Shown here piece after piece: positions 1 to 8,938 of a stretch of DNA of 50,659 nucleotides (within the stretch, counting starts at the first letter, position 1; each line of letters starts with the position of its first letter). The translations under genes and the position numbers were made by a program. The notes under the pieces are model-generated. The model worked only from the letters and a program-made list of their open reading frames with translations. It did no database searches and had not been told where the DNA came from. The stretch is from the NCBI RefSeq assembly GCF_003865095.1, contig NZ_BHYK01000030.1, positions 1 to 50,659 of the forward strand, given 5' to 3'. Source of the DNA: Clostridium tagluense (GTDB taxonomy: Bacteria > Bacillota > Clostridia > Clostridiales > Clostridiaceae).

Positions 1-11
1 CTTGCACCGTG

Positions 12-38
12 CAGGCTTGTTTGCTATGCCTGTTTTTA
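12..38 (+). terminator. Weak hairpin followed by T-run at window edge
   Basis: A five-base stem (CAGGC at 12-16, GCCTG at 28-32) is followed by TTTTTA on the plus strand. It could terminate a plus-strand gene lying to the left of the window. The stem is short, so this is a weak call. Nothing else gene-like is visible in positions 1-173. Confidence 0.25.
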
Positions 39-173
39 TTACAAACCGCTCTAATATCATAAATTTTATAGTTCTATACAACTCAATACAAATTCAAGTT
101 TTATTTATTAGTTTCCGTGAGTACTCTAGTAAATATATTTCGACAAAATTCTTGAAAAGCACCAGATACCAGG

Positions 174-2882
174 TTACTTAACAAGTTTCCATTTTGTACG
201 TTTTATTAATTGTTTATTAGGTTCTGAGCTGCCAGAATTTTTAATATTATTATATACTTTTGCAAACAGATAATTACTTTCGTCATTTTGAGCATTCTTT
301 CCAACATCCTCAAAAGCTGATTTAAATAATTCATGGTTGTTTATTGCAAAATTTTCTAAATAAGCTTTATTATAAGTTATATTTTTATCTCCAGTGCCTT
401 CAAAAGTTATATTGCCATCACATATAATTGTCCCTGTAAAATTAACTTCTCCAGCAATTATAATATTACCTTTTGCTATTATTACTCCACTAGTTGATGT
501 ATCCTTTGATATATCAACTATTTTAGAATTTTGATTTTTATCCTTTATAGTTTTAATTTCCTCCTCTGTCATTCCTTTACCTTGTATAAGATAAGTATTT
601 ACATCTTTATCTAACAAAATCAATTGACCATTGCTTGCTTTTTCTGTAGAAGTTAATTGTTCAAATTTAACATTTGTATCTATCGTTACTACTGGCTCAG
701 TTTCTAGGTCCAAATCATAAAATTTATCGTTAACTAAAATATTCGCACCTGTAAGTTCGTCAATACTAACACTATTTAAATCTTCATAATCTATCATTCT
801 TCCCATATAAAATAATTGATTTTTAAGCTGTATACTTTTAGCTTTTATTTCATTATCTTTTTCACCATTCCATGAACCTTCGCTTATTGGATTGTCATTA
901 TTTCCAGTTTTAAATATGCTTCCTGAGTGAATTACTTGGGCATCTTTATTTATTGTTATTCCCTCTCCCAAGTTTAATCCGCTATCCTTTGTAAATTGAT
1001 TATAATACGCTTTAAAATATTCACTTTTATCAAAAGCATTTAATTCAGTGTTAGAGATTAATGGCACCTTTTCAATTGTCGCAATTTTATTAGACGGCGA
1101 TGTTGAATCATATAATAAAATTGTTATATTTTCAATATACTCTTTATTATATAGCTTTAATGTATCAATTTTTTCATTATAAATACTCTGTCCTTGTTTA
1201 GCAATATTGAGTTTTTTACTTTCTTTGCCGTTGTATAATATACTAAATTTAGTAGCATTATTATAAGCCAATTGTCCTTTTGGTGTTAAATATACAGTGA
1301 TATATCTTTTATTTTCTATTGTAGCTTGAACCAAATCATCATTAGCTATATTAGACTTATTATATTTAGTAACTAATGTTAGTGGGTCTAAATAATCAAA
1401 TATAACATTACCTTCTTTAAACTTTGAATTTGAACTGCTTAGTGCCTCAGTATAAGCTCTATAATTACCTTTTATAGATATAGATTCTCCTGTTTGATAT
1501 TTTATATTATTTGGTAAATCAATATAAGATGTACCTGCAATAAACAAGTTTTTACCTATAGTTAAAGTAGAGTTATTAATTAATTTTTTATTATTTTCAT
1601 CTACTCTATTACCTATATCTTCTGTATTAATAATTATAGAGCTGGAATTATCGGGATTATTTCTTTCTCCCTCTGATCCATCTGACACCCCATAATATGA
1701 ATCTTCTATTTCTACATGAGAGTTAGGAGCGTTAATTTCCAAATCATCTAATGTATATAGAGATTTTTTAATATTTAAGTTTACTCCCTTTGCTGTTTCA
1801 TTAATTAAAAGATTTCTACAAAAAACATTTTGGTCTATAACCACATTTTTACTTTTATTCTCTTCGGTATAAGACAACACTAAATTCTTATTTGTTACAA
1901 TATTTTTGTTAGAATATAATTTTGAATCTTTATTAGTTAAATCTATTCCTGAAGTTTCACTGTTACCATCTTTTCCTTTAACATAAATATCTCCATCTAC
2001 GATATTCACCTTTCCACCATTAATTTTCATATCTCCATTAACCATTAATGCTTTAGACCATGCAGGATTTTTAGGTATTTTTACTATTTCAGTTGGCAAA
2101 CTATATTGAACATTATAATGTGGTATTATCAATTGATAAGTAGCATTAATTTTCCTTTCAATGGAATTATGTTTGTATAAAGAAGTAATACTTATCTCTA
2201 ATGGTTTATCATAAGTAAAATCAGCCGCTAAAGTATTCTTAATTTCAGCAGTTAAATTAATTTCATCTAGATTTTCATTAAGTTTTTTATCTAATATTTT
2301 ATATTTTTTTAATTTATTTCTCAGTCTTACTATACTACCCTTACTTATATCAACATCTTCATCGTTTGTCTCTGCTATTGGTTCTATTCCATCCAAAACA
2401 AAGGCTTTATATCCTTTAACGTATTCATTTTTATCTATGATTTCAACAGTATATATGCGATTTTTCGCTTTATAACCCTCTTTAAATACTTCCTCTCTAT
2501 CTGAATTTACCCTAGTATCATTTATGCTTCCATCTTTTTTAAAATAAGGACTTGAATATTTAGGATTATCTTTAGTTTCTTCACTTTTTCTTATTTTTTC
2601 AATTTCACTTTTTATTAAATCTTCAAAATTTTCGTCATATTTCTTCAATGCAAAATTTCCTTGCTCAATACCTTTTTGAGCAAATTGCCACATACTCTCA
2701 TATGCCACATCAAGTCCTGCTTCTGAAGCATATAAACTCGTTTTTCTATTTTGTTCCACCGTTCTGAACTTATAACTACTAAACGCTAAGGAAATCATTG
2801 CTGTGCCTAAAATCATCAATATAGACATTACTATCAATATTAATACCATTGATGAACCTTTTTTACTACTTTTTAATTTCAT
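174..2882 (-). CDS. Giant PilX-like minor pilin (type IV pilus assembly protein)
   Basis: The protein has 902 residues. The N-terminus (KSSKKG then SSMVLILIVMSILMILGTAM) is a class III/PilX-type prepilin signal: a basic leader, Gly9 as probable cleavage site and one hydrophobic helix of about 25 residues. The usual mature Glu5 is absent (Leu14), as in PilX/GspK-like tip subunits. Residues after about 280 contain repeated beta-helix-like turns (INGGKVNIVDGDIYV, ITINKDAQVIHSG, GNIIIAGEVNFTGTIICDGN) resembling bactofilin or polymer-forming repeats. PilX proteins are usually near 200 residues, so this one is four times longer. It is last in the pilus operon, 90 bases after the preceding pseudopilin, without a strong ribosome binding site. 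A tip or adhesin role is inference. Confidence 0.75.
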   Translation of the reverse strand: MKLKSSKKGSSMVLILIVMSILMILGTAMISLAFSSYKFRTVEQNRKTSLYASEAGLDVAYESMWQFAQKGIEQGNFALKKYDENFEDLIKSEIEKIRKSEETKDNPKYSSPYFKKDGSINDTRVNSDREEVFKEGYKAKNRIYTVEIIDKNEYVKGYKAFVLDGIEPIAETNDEDVDISKGSIVRLRNKLKKYKILDKKLNENLDEINLTAEIKNTLAADFTYDKPLEISITSLYKHNSIERKINATYQLIIPHYNVQYSLPTEIVKIPKNPAWSKALMVNGDMKINGGKVNIVDGDIYVKGKDGNSETSGIDLTNKDSKLYSNKNIVTNKNLVLSYTEENKSKNVVIDQNVFCRNLLINETAKGVNLNIKKSLYTLDDLEINAPNSHVEIEDSYYGVSDGSEGERNNPDNSSSIIINTEDIGNRVDENNKKLINNSTLTIGKNLFIAGTSYIDLPNNIKYQTGESISIKGNYRAYTEALSSSNSKFKEGNVIFDYLDPLTLVTKYNKSNIANDDLVQATIENKRYITVYLTPKGQLAYNNATKFSILYNGKESKKLNIAKQGQSIYNEKIDTLKLYNKEYIENITILLYDSTSPSNKIATIEKVPLISNTELNAFDKSEYFKAYYNQFTKDSGLNLGEGITINKDAQVIHSGSIFKTGNNDNPISEGSWNGEKDNEIKAKSIQLKNQLFYMGRMIDYEDLNSVSIDELTGANILVNDKFYDLDLETEPVVTIDTNVKFEQLTSTEKASNGQLILLDKDVNTYLIQGKGMTEEEIKTIKDKNQNSKIVDISKDTSTSGVIIAKGNIIIAGEVNFTGTIICDGNITFEGTGDKNITYNKAYLENFAINNHELFKSAFEDVGKNAQNDESNYLFAKVYNNIKNSGSSEPNKQLIKRTKWKLVK

Positions 2883-2972
2883 AATTGTATTAGTGCAAGA
2901 TTACCTACACGATTATATTATCTGTGTAGCTTCAAGCCTTCCGCCTTTCTTATTTATTAAGTTTAATCTTAT

Positions 2973-3923
2973 TTATAAAACTTTAGAAGTTTTTACCTCT
3001 TGTAATAATACCTTTGTATTTTTTTTGCTATCATAATTCCATATTTCAATATTAATATTACATTTGCTTAGGATAGGATTTACATATTGATTACTTGTTG
3101 ATAAAATTTCATTTTCTATTATAATGTCCTTTGCATCAATCCCCTCATTTTCTATAACATTATAAGTGAAATTAGAATTTGGATTTTTTGTGAGCTTAAC
3201 CCTTAAACTTTCATCTTTATTTTCATTTTCAACATAAACATCTACTTTTACTTTACTACTACTTTTAAATGTTATATCTATTTTTTTTTGTATATCATGT
3301 GAATTAGCTGTATCAATAGGTTTGTTCACTATACCTTCACATATAGTTTCTTCACCTTGTTTAACATTACATTCTATCCGAGTCATATTTTCGTCAACTT
3401 TTTTATTAATTTTAATAATTGGATTAACCCCTTCTATATTAATGGTTTTACCTTCATAAAGTATTTTTTTAATATTGTCTTTAATTAAAACCTTATTATT
3501 CTCGTCTATAACTATATTTATTTCTGGTTCCGTTTTACTATCATTTATAGAATTATTATTAGTTGTAGTAATATCATATTTTATTTTTGTAACAATATTT
3601 TTATTCTGAGGTTTTTCTGATAGTGTATACAATTTAAATGGAGTTATATCCCCATTATCATTTTTCATTAGTTTTTTTAACTCATTATCATTATTTTCTA
3701 CCAAACCAATTTTTAAAAAATCCAATAATTTTATATCTTCACTTTTTATATATTCCGTACACTGTTGTGCCAAACTAGTAGCAAATACTTTATCCTCACT
3801 ACTTTTACTTATTTTCACCGTAGTTAAAGTCATAGATAGTATGGGAGTAATAATAATTCCTAAAATTGCTAAGCTGATTATAACTTCTATAAGAGTTATT
3901 CCTTTATTTTTTTTAAATTTCAT
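2973..3923 (-). CDS. Prepilin-type N-terminal methylation-motif protein (PilV/PulJ-like minor pilin)
   Basis: The protein has 316 residues with a textbook prepilin start: MKFKKNKG, cleavage after Gly8, then ITLIEVIISLAILGI with the mature Glu5 (residue 13). The remainder is low-similarity beta-rich sequence full of Asn, Lys and Ile. It is longer than a typical PilV or GspI (about 130-200 residues). It lies between pilO and the giant PilX-like gene, and a GGTGGTGA ribosome binding site precedes the ATG. It would be processed by a PilD prepilin peptidase, which is not encoded in this window. The role as minor pilin or tip-initiation subunit follows from the family, but its exact class cannot be set from sequence. 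Confidence 0.8.
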   Translation of the reverse strand: MKFKKNKGITLIEVIISLAILGIIITPILSMTLTTVKISKSSEDKVFATSLAQQCTEYIKSEDIKLLDFLKIGLVENNDNELKKLMKNDNGDITPFKLYTLSEKPQNKNIVTKIKYDITTTNNNSINDSKTEPEINIVIDENNKVLIKDNIKKILYEGKTINIEGVNPIIKINKKVDENMTRIECNVKQGEETICEGIVNKPIDTANSHDIQKKIDITFKSSSKVKVDVYVENENKDESLRVKLTKNPNSNFTYNVIENEGIDAKDIIIENEILSTSNQYVNPILSKCNINIEIWNYDSKKNTKVLLQEVKTSKVL

Positions 3924-4026
3924 GAATTATCACCACCTTCTTTTAGTTGATAATTGAAAGGTGAGAGTTTTCCTTCATCAAAAGATTTGTATAGTCAAAT
4001 AAGCATAACACCTAAAAGGCCTATAC

Positions 4027-5319
4027 TTATCTTTCTTGGTTAACTTCACCTTTTTCTGGTATAACGTTAACTCTTGGTCTTTCTTTATCATCACCTAATA
4101 TTTTAACAAATACCTTTTTGCTTGTTCCATTAGAAATCTTTAAATTCACTCCTGACAAATCCTCTTTTGAATTTCTTTTATTTGAGTAAATAATTAAATT
4201 TATGCTATCTCCTATAGGTGAAAATTCTTCTCCAATATTATTACTTGTAGGATAAACATTGCTTGACGTATTATATTTGAAGTAGTACTTTCCTGAATTT
4301 TCTACAAGGTTAATTTTAACCTCTTCAATTCCGTCATTATCTCCATAAACATAAGTGCTTCTATTTGTATCCTTAACCTTACCAAGAATTACCGTAGGTA
4401 AATCTGAACTACTCGGTTTTGCTGTCATCTCAAAGTCAAAGGAAGATATACTTTTTCCAGCTGCCTTTATAATTGAAGCCGTTTCACTATTTACTGCTCC
4501 AATACTTACCCCAACAAAAGGATTCCCCTTCCCACTAGGTTCTTTATAATCCCACTTAAAATTATCATTACTATTAATTTTAGGAACACCATAAAACTCT
4601 AATATAAGATTTCCTGATAGACCACTGCCCTCACCTGCCGCTAGGTTTATGTTACTTACTATTATCTTTTTTTCATATTTCTCTACTTGCTCTATAAAAC
4701 TTATAAGTTCATCATAGGTGCCTTTAAAATTAAGTGTAACTTGCATTTTATATACACCAATATACTTTGAATTATCAGCTTTCGCAGTAGATTTTTCTGT
4801 ATTTGTGGTACTTGCTTGCACCTTACTATCCTTTGTTTTTTCACTATTATCATCTTTTTTATTAGTACCATTAAAGTCGCTTACCAACTTATCCAATTCA
4901 TTAGCAGCCTTTTTGTTTTTATCTCCAGCTTTTGTACTAGAACCTTCAATTTTGCTCGTACTTTTGGCTGTGTCCTCACTATTAACTTCTGAGAAACCTA
5001 ATACATCTGCTTGAAGATTACTGTCTTTAATCATTTTATCTAAAACCATTATGATTTTTTCCTGCTCTATGGATGGAAACAGCATATCTGTTTTACTGAA
5101 GATTTTAGCATTTAAAATTTTATATTCTTCATTTTTTTTATCTTTTGATGCAATTTTTGCTTTAACCTGTTCCCATTTTTGTGAATATGTATCTCTACTA
5201 ATTTTCAACTCAGTTATCTTTCCATTTTGATTTGTATAAACAAATTTATAAAAACCATAACCTAACAACATTATTAATAAAACTCCTAGTAGCATTTGCT
5301 CCCTTCTAGTTACCTTCAT
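4027..5319 (-). CDS. pilO: Type IV pilus alignment protein PilO, extended form
   Basis: From the ATG at 5319 (MKVTRREQMLLGVLL) the protein has 430 residues. An earlier in-frame ATG at 5331 sits directly against the AAAGG and is less likely. One transmembrane helix (about residues 8-26) is followed by a coiled coil (about 30-70) and a PilO-type ferredoxin-like domain seen as YKMQVTLNFKGTYDELISFIEQVE. A Lys/Ser/Thr-rich linker lies between coiled coil and domain. PilO is normally about 200 residues, so the roughly 200-residue C-terminal beta-rich extension is unusual. The start overlaps the pilN stop by 14 bases, which implies translational coupling. PilO should pair with PilN in the membrane as the alignment subcomplex. 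Confidence 0.8.
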   Translation of the reverse strand: MKVTRREQMLLGVLLIMLLGYGFYKFVYTNQNGKITELKISRDTYSQKWEQVKAKIASKDKKNEEYKILNAKIFSKTDMLFPSIEQEKIIMVLDKMIKDSNLQADVLGFSEVNSEDTAKSTSKIEGSSTKAGDKNKKAANELDKLVSDFNGTNKKDDNSEKTKDSKVQASTTNTEKSTAKADNSKYIGVYKMQVTLNFKGTYDELISFIEQVEKYEKKIIVSNINLAAGEGSGLSGNLILEFYGVPKINSNDNFKWDYKEPSGKGNPFVGVSIGAVNSETASIIKAAGKSISSFDFEMTAKPSSSDLPTVILGKVKDTNRSTYVYGDNDGIEEVKINLVENSGKYYFKYNTSSNVYPTSNNIGEEFSPIGDSINLIIYSNKRNSKEDLSGVNLKISNGTSKKVFVKILGDDKERPRVNVIPEKGEVNQER

Positions 5320-5878
5320 TATTATCAACATCCTTTAAAGTACAATTTACACTAAAAGTTAATTTTTTATTTTCCTTAGATGATGCATTTATGCTAGCAA
5401 TATGAACGTCTTTTACCACATCTAAATTTCTTAAAGTACGCTCAAATACTGCTATAGTTTCTCTATCTTTTCCTTCAGCTTGAAGTTGCACTCCGCTGAC
5501 ATCCAAAGCCATGACTTTATAATACACCCCTTCTGGAACGCAAGAATTTATTTTATTTATTAACTTACTACCTACAAAATCACTATTATTTATGCCATCA
5601 CTAATATTAGATACTATGCCATAGTACTGGTTCATTATAGCTAATTTTTTTTCTTCATTTTCTATTTCTTTTAGCTTAACAAGATTATCTTTTAACCTTA
5701 AATTTTTCTGTATATCCACTATTTCTGAATTTAGCTTGCTTATCTTAAAGTAATTAAAGGCATAAGTAAAAGTAATGAATAAGACTAAACCTATAGATAA
5801 AATAGCAACATAATAATATTCTTTTTTATAATCTCTTTTATGCCCTGTATAAGGAGCAAAAAAGTTGAAATCCTTCAT
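5306..5878 (-). CDS. pilN: Type IV pilus alignment protein PilN
   Basis: Using the ATG at 5878 (MKDFNFFAPYTGHKRDY), which lies eight bases after AGGTAGG, the protein has 190 residues. A GTG nine bases upstream is the alternative. It has a short cytoplasmic N-terminus of the kind that docks into PilM, one transmembrane helix (about residues 22-42), a coiled coil, and a periplasmic-type alpha/beta domain ending in FSVNCTLKDVD. It starts nine bases after the pilM stop and overlaps pilO, so pilMNO are translated as a unit. The assignment rests on gene order, size, topology and the coiled coil. Confidence 0.82.
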   Translation of the reverse strand: MKDFNFFAPYTGHKRDYKKEYYYVAILSIGLVLFITFTYAFNYFKISKLNSEIVDIQKNLRLKDNLVKLKEIENEEKKLAIMNQYYGIVSNISDGINNSDFVGSKLINKINSCVPEGVYYKVMALDVSGVQLQAEGKDRETIAVFERTLRNLDVVKDVHIASINASSKENKKLTFSVNCTLKDVDNNEGN

Positions 5879-5887
5879 AAGTTTCAC

Positions 5888-6991
5888 CTACCTCAATCTT
5901 ATTATCGCTCCCATAGCGTTTAAGTATTTGCTTAACTCCCCATCTACATTAGATGAATCTACTTTAAATGGATCTGCTTTAGATTTGTCTACTATTTTAG
6001 AACAGTTTACATTGCTTAAGCTCTTTATTTTAGTAACAGGTAAGTTCAATACATCTTTTATAAATGTTTCTACACCTTTAATATTTGAACTTCCTCCATA
6101 AATATATATTTTGTCTACTTTATTTCCTTGTTCTTTAGTTTTATAATAATTAAGCATTCTTTCTATTTCTTGAATCCAATTTCTTACTTGTGCCTTTACA
6201 ATATCGTTTACAGTGGAATTTTGCATATCCCCCGAAGATTCTCTTTCTAAATTACAACCTTCAATCTTTTGCAGCTCTGCCTCTTCCTCTGAAATAGATA
6301 GTTGCTTAGCAATATCTATATCTATATGAGAACCCCCATAATTAATTATTCTAGTAAACTGCACATTTCCAGCTGAAATAATATTTACATTTATAAAATC
6401 ATAACCTAAATCTATAACTGCAACAGTATCTTCTAAACTGTAATTTTCATCGTTAACTTTTATATCGTAAGTAAATAATTTATTAATGCTATTTGAACTA
6501 ATATCTAATGCTACTGCATTACCCTTTAATTCCTTTACTAAATTGTAATATCCCTCTGCCATGATTTTAGGATACACAACTACTGTAATTTTTGCCTGTT
6601 TTACACCCTCGTCTTCAAATTCTTCTAATATTTTATATTGCATTATATAATCATCAAACATAATTGGTAAATATCTTTCCATCTGAAACTTAATTATAGC
6701 GTCCATATCTTCCTTTTTAGCTACTGGAATATCAATGTCTCTAGTTATAACTGTGGTACTTTTTGACGTGATAATAATGTTCTTACATTTTATATTTTCT
6801 TTTTGTAAAACATCTAAAATTTCACTTTTAAATTTAGTAATATCTAAAATATTTCCATCATTATAGCATCCTGCTGGAGTGGGCATAGTGATAGCTTTTT
6901 CTATGATAACATTTTTTTTACTTTGAGATCCTAGAACTATTTTTGTGTTTTTTGAACCTATGTCTAGAGATAAAACTTTTGAGTTGAACAT
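5888..6991 (-). CDS. pilM: Type IV pilus actin-like ATPase PilM
   Basis: The protein has 367 residues with the FtsA/PilM actin-like fold. The phosphate-1 motif is LSLDIGSKNTKIVLG near the N-terminus. The phosphate-2-like stretch is TVAVIDLGYDFINVNI, and the adenosine motif is KIYIYGGSSNIKGVETFI. It is cytoplasmic and is expected to bind the N-terminal tail of PilN and link the inner membrane complex to PilB and PilC. The start ATG follows GAGGTGACCACCA. It is the first gene after the hairpin-rich gap downstream of pilA, so its expression probably depends on read-through from pilA. Confidence 0.9.
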   Translation of the reverse strand: MFNSKVLSLDIGSKNTKIVLGSQSKKNVIIEKAITMPTPAGCYNDGNILDITKFKSEILDVLQKENIKCKNIIITSKSTTVITRDIDIPVAKKEDMDAIIKFQMERYLPIMFDDYIMQYKILEEFEDEGVKQAKITVVVYPKIMAEGYYNLVKELKGNAVALDISSNSINKLFTYDIKVNDENYSLEDTVAVIDLGYDFINVNIISAGNVQFTRIINYGGSHIDIDIAKQLSISEEEAELQKIEGCNLERESSGDMQNSTVNDIVKAQVRNWIQEIERMLNYYKTKEQGNKVDKIYIYGGSSNIKGVETFIKDVLNLPVTKIKSLSNVNCSKIVDKSKADPFKVDSSNVDGELSKYLNAMGAIIRLR

Positions 6992-7039
6992 TGGTGGTCA
7001 CCTCTTTTTTAGTTTATTTAGTCGAAATGTTTAATATAG

Positions 7040-7088
7040 ACTTCCAGTTCTTGTTATGTGCCCTGAGGTGGTAACAAGAACTAGAAGT
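7040..7088 (-). repeat. Long stem-loop between pilA and pilM
   Basis: Arms at 7040-7056 and 7072-7088 are 17 bases each and complementary except for one position. The loop is 15 bases. No U-run follows on the minus strand. It is the second hairpin in the pilA-pilM gap and could be an mRNA stabiliser or processing site that separates abundant pilin mRNA from the rest of the operon (inference). Confidence 0.6.
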
Positions 7089-7137
7089 TGTTATTCGTTA
7101 TTTTCCACGTGGTAAATTTTTGCTCTTTCTCTGAGGT

Positions 7138-7168
7138 GCTAGGATATGACTGGAAGTCATATCCTAGC
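7138..7168 (-). repeat. Perfect 14-bp hairpin directly after the pilA stop codon
   Basis: Arms at 7138-7151 and 7155-7168 pair perfectly with a three-base loop (TCC on the minus strand). The stem begins at the last base of the pilA TAG codon. There is no U-run after it, so it is not a classical terminator. A 3' protective hairpin for pilin mRNA is the likeliest role. The element CTGAGGTG occurs next to this stem and again at 7063-7070 in the loop of the other hairpin. Confidence 0.65.
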
Positions 7169-7569
7169 TACTGTGTAATCACGAAATCTTCTTTATTAGT
7201 ACCAGGGAGTGTAACGACAATAACATTTGCAGCATAAACGACTGTCATACTGCCAGCATATTTAACCGATGTATTGACTGCACTAAAGGTAGCAGGTAAC
7301 AAAGCTGCCATCCCAGTAGCTGCTGGTTGAATAAGTGCTGTTTTTGCTTTATCATCTAAGGTAGAATTTGCTCTTGCAATAACAGTTGCAGCTGCATTTG
7401 CTACTGTTTTCGCCTTTGCTTCATCTGCTGTTTGCCTTGCATTTTCTTGAAAACCTGTCAATCTTGGAACAGCAATCGCAGCTAAAATACCAATGATTGC
7501 AATAACAACTATAAGCTCAATCAACGTAAACCCCTTTTTCTTTTTTTTCTTCATTAAATCCATTTTCAT
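7168..7569 (-). CDS. pilA: Major type IV pilin PilA
   Basis: The protein has 133 residues. The leader is unusually basic (six Lys before Gly13), then FTLIELIVVIAIIGILAAIA with Phe1 and Glu5 (Glu18 of the precursor), the classic type IVa prepilin signature. The mature pilin is Ala/Thr-rich, short and has no Cys pair, so there is no disulfide-bounded D region. A GGGGGA ribosome binding site lies seven bases before the ATG. It sits between pilC and pilM, 148 bases downstream of pilC, and is followed by two strong hairpins. The small size and position mark it as the probable major subunit, exported and polymerised by PilB and PilC after cleavage by a PilD encoded elsewhere. Confidence 0.9.
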   Translation of the reverse strand: MKMDLMKKKKKKGFTLIELIVVIAIIGILAAIAVPRLTGFQENARQTADEAKAKTVANAAATVIARANSTLDDKAKTALIQPAATGMAALLPATFSAVNTSVKYAGSMTVVYAANVIVVTLPGTNKEDFVITQ

Positions 7570-7717
7570 TAATAAATCCCCCTTTAACTTATTAAAATAT
7601 ATAATAATGATTTAACTGTAAAATAAATCAAATCATATACTAACAAAATTTCAGTGTGGGTTTAATTACCCCTTTTGAAATCCTTAACATGAAGCACCGA
7701 AGGTTATGATTTAACTA

Positions 7718-8926
7718 TTACTGAACAGTCTTAGTCATATCAAACATCGGCAACATCATAGCAATAACTATAAATCCAATTAAAACCCCCATAATTATTA
7801 TCATAAGTGGCTCTATCATTGTAGTCATTCTTTTCAGTGCTGCTTCTAATTCTTCATCATAAAAATTTGCAGTCTTGTCCAATATGTCATCTAGTGACCC
7901 TGACTCCTCGCCTATTTTTATCATGGAGTGTAACATTACAGGAAATATTGTTGTTTCTCCTAAGGCTTCACCTAAAGATACGCCTTTAAGCACTTTTTCT
8001 TTAACTTGTCCTAAGTTTTTTTCTGCTACTTTATTTCCAACTACTTTTTGTACTACATCTAGGGCTTGTACCAAAGATACGCCACTGGCAAGTACTGTAG
8101 CTAGTGTTCTGGTAAATCTAGAAACTATTACTTTTTCTGTAGTATCTTTAATTATTGGTAATTTTAATTTCAATCCATCTAGTGATAATCTACCTACTGG
8201 GGTTTTAGCATAGGTTTTCATACCATAAATTCCTCCACCTATAACTACAAGTAAAATGTACCATTTAGTTCGTATAAATTTACTTAACCCCATAACTATC
8301 CTGGTGGGTACTGGCAGTTCTACCCCTGAACCTTCAAACATTCCTACGAAGGTGGGCATTATAAATGTTAAGAGGAAAACTACTACTACCACGGATAACC
8401 CTGCAAGCACCATTGGATAAACCATAGCGCTCTTAAGCTGATTGTTTATTTTATTCTCTTTTTCAAAATGAGATGCCATTCTGCTCATTATTATATCCAG
8501 ATTACCACTGACTTCGCCTGTGTTAATCATATTTACAAGTAAATCGGGAAACACATCATTATGCTTTCCAAGTGCCTCTGAAAGAGAGATACCCTTCTGG
8601 ACATCATCATATGCTTCATTTAAGCATTTCTTTAATTTTTTATTTGCAGTTTGGTTTCTTAAAACATTTAATGCATTAGAAATATTAGCACCTGCATTTA
8701 TCATGGTGTGAAACTGTCTACAGAAAATGTATAAGTCCTTTGTTTTGACTTTTGAAAAAGATTCAAATAAATCCTGCTGCTCACGTTCTAATACTTCTTT
8801 GATTTCTATAGGATAGTAACTATTATCCTCTATCATGGCTAACACTTCATTTTTACTATTAGCCTTAAAGGTTCCTTCTATTTTCTCACCTTTTTGATTC
8901 ATAACTTTATACTTAAATGTAATCAC
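7718..8926 (-). CDS. pilC: Type IV pilus inner-membrane platform protein PilC (GspF family)
   Basis: The protein has 402 residues, the normal length for PilC/GspF. Two tandem GspF domains are visible. The first (about residues 65-190) includes FCRQFHTMINAGANI and LLVNMINTGEVSGNLD. The second (about 270-395) includes FTRTLATVLASGVSLVQAL and MIKIGEESGSLDDIL. Hydrophobic segments lie near 168-195, 220-237 and 372-395. It ends 12 bases after pilB begins its downstream neighbour relationship, so pilB and pilC form a tight transcription unit. PilC couples ATP hydrolysis by PilB to pilin insertion at the membrane. Confidence 0.92.
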   Translation of the reverse strand: MITFKYKVMNQKGEKIEGTFKANSKNEVLAMIEDNSYYPIEIKEVLEREQQDLFESFSKVKTKDLYIFCRQFHTMINAGANISNALNVLRNQTANKKLKKCLNEAYDDVQKGISLSEALGKHNDVFPDLLVNMINTGEVSGNLDIIMSRMASHFEKENKINNQLKSAMVYPMVLAGLSVVVVVFLLTFIMPTFVGMFEGSGVELPVPTRIVMGLSKFIRTKWYILLVVIGGGIYGMKTYAKTPVGRLSLDGLKLKLPIIKDTTEKVIVSRFTRTLATVLASGVSLVQALDVVQKVVGNKVAEKNLGQVKEKVLKGVSLGEALGETTIFPVMLHSMIKIGEESGSLDDILDKTANFYDEELEAALKRMTTMIEPLMIIIMGVLIGFIVIAMMLPMFDMTKTVQ

Positions 8927-8938
8927 GTGCTCACCCCC

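Noticed and set aside
2904-2929. CTACAC/GTGTAG short inverted repeat before the PilX-like gene
   Set aside because: Six-base arms with a 13-base loop and no U-run; too weak to call a terminator.
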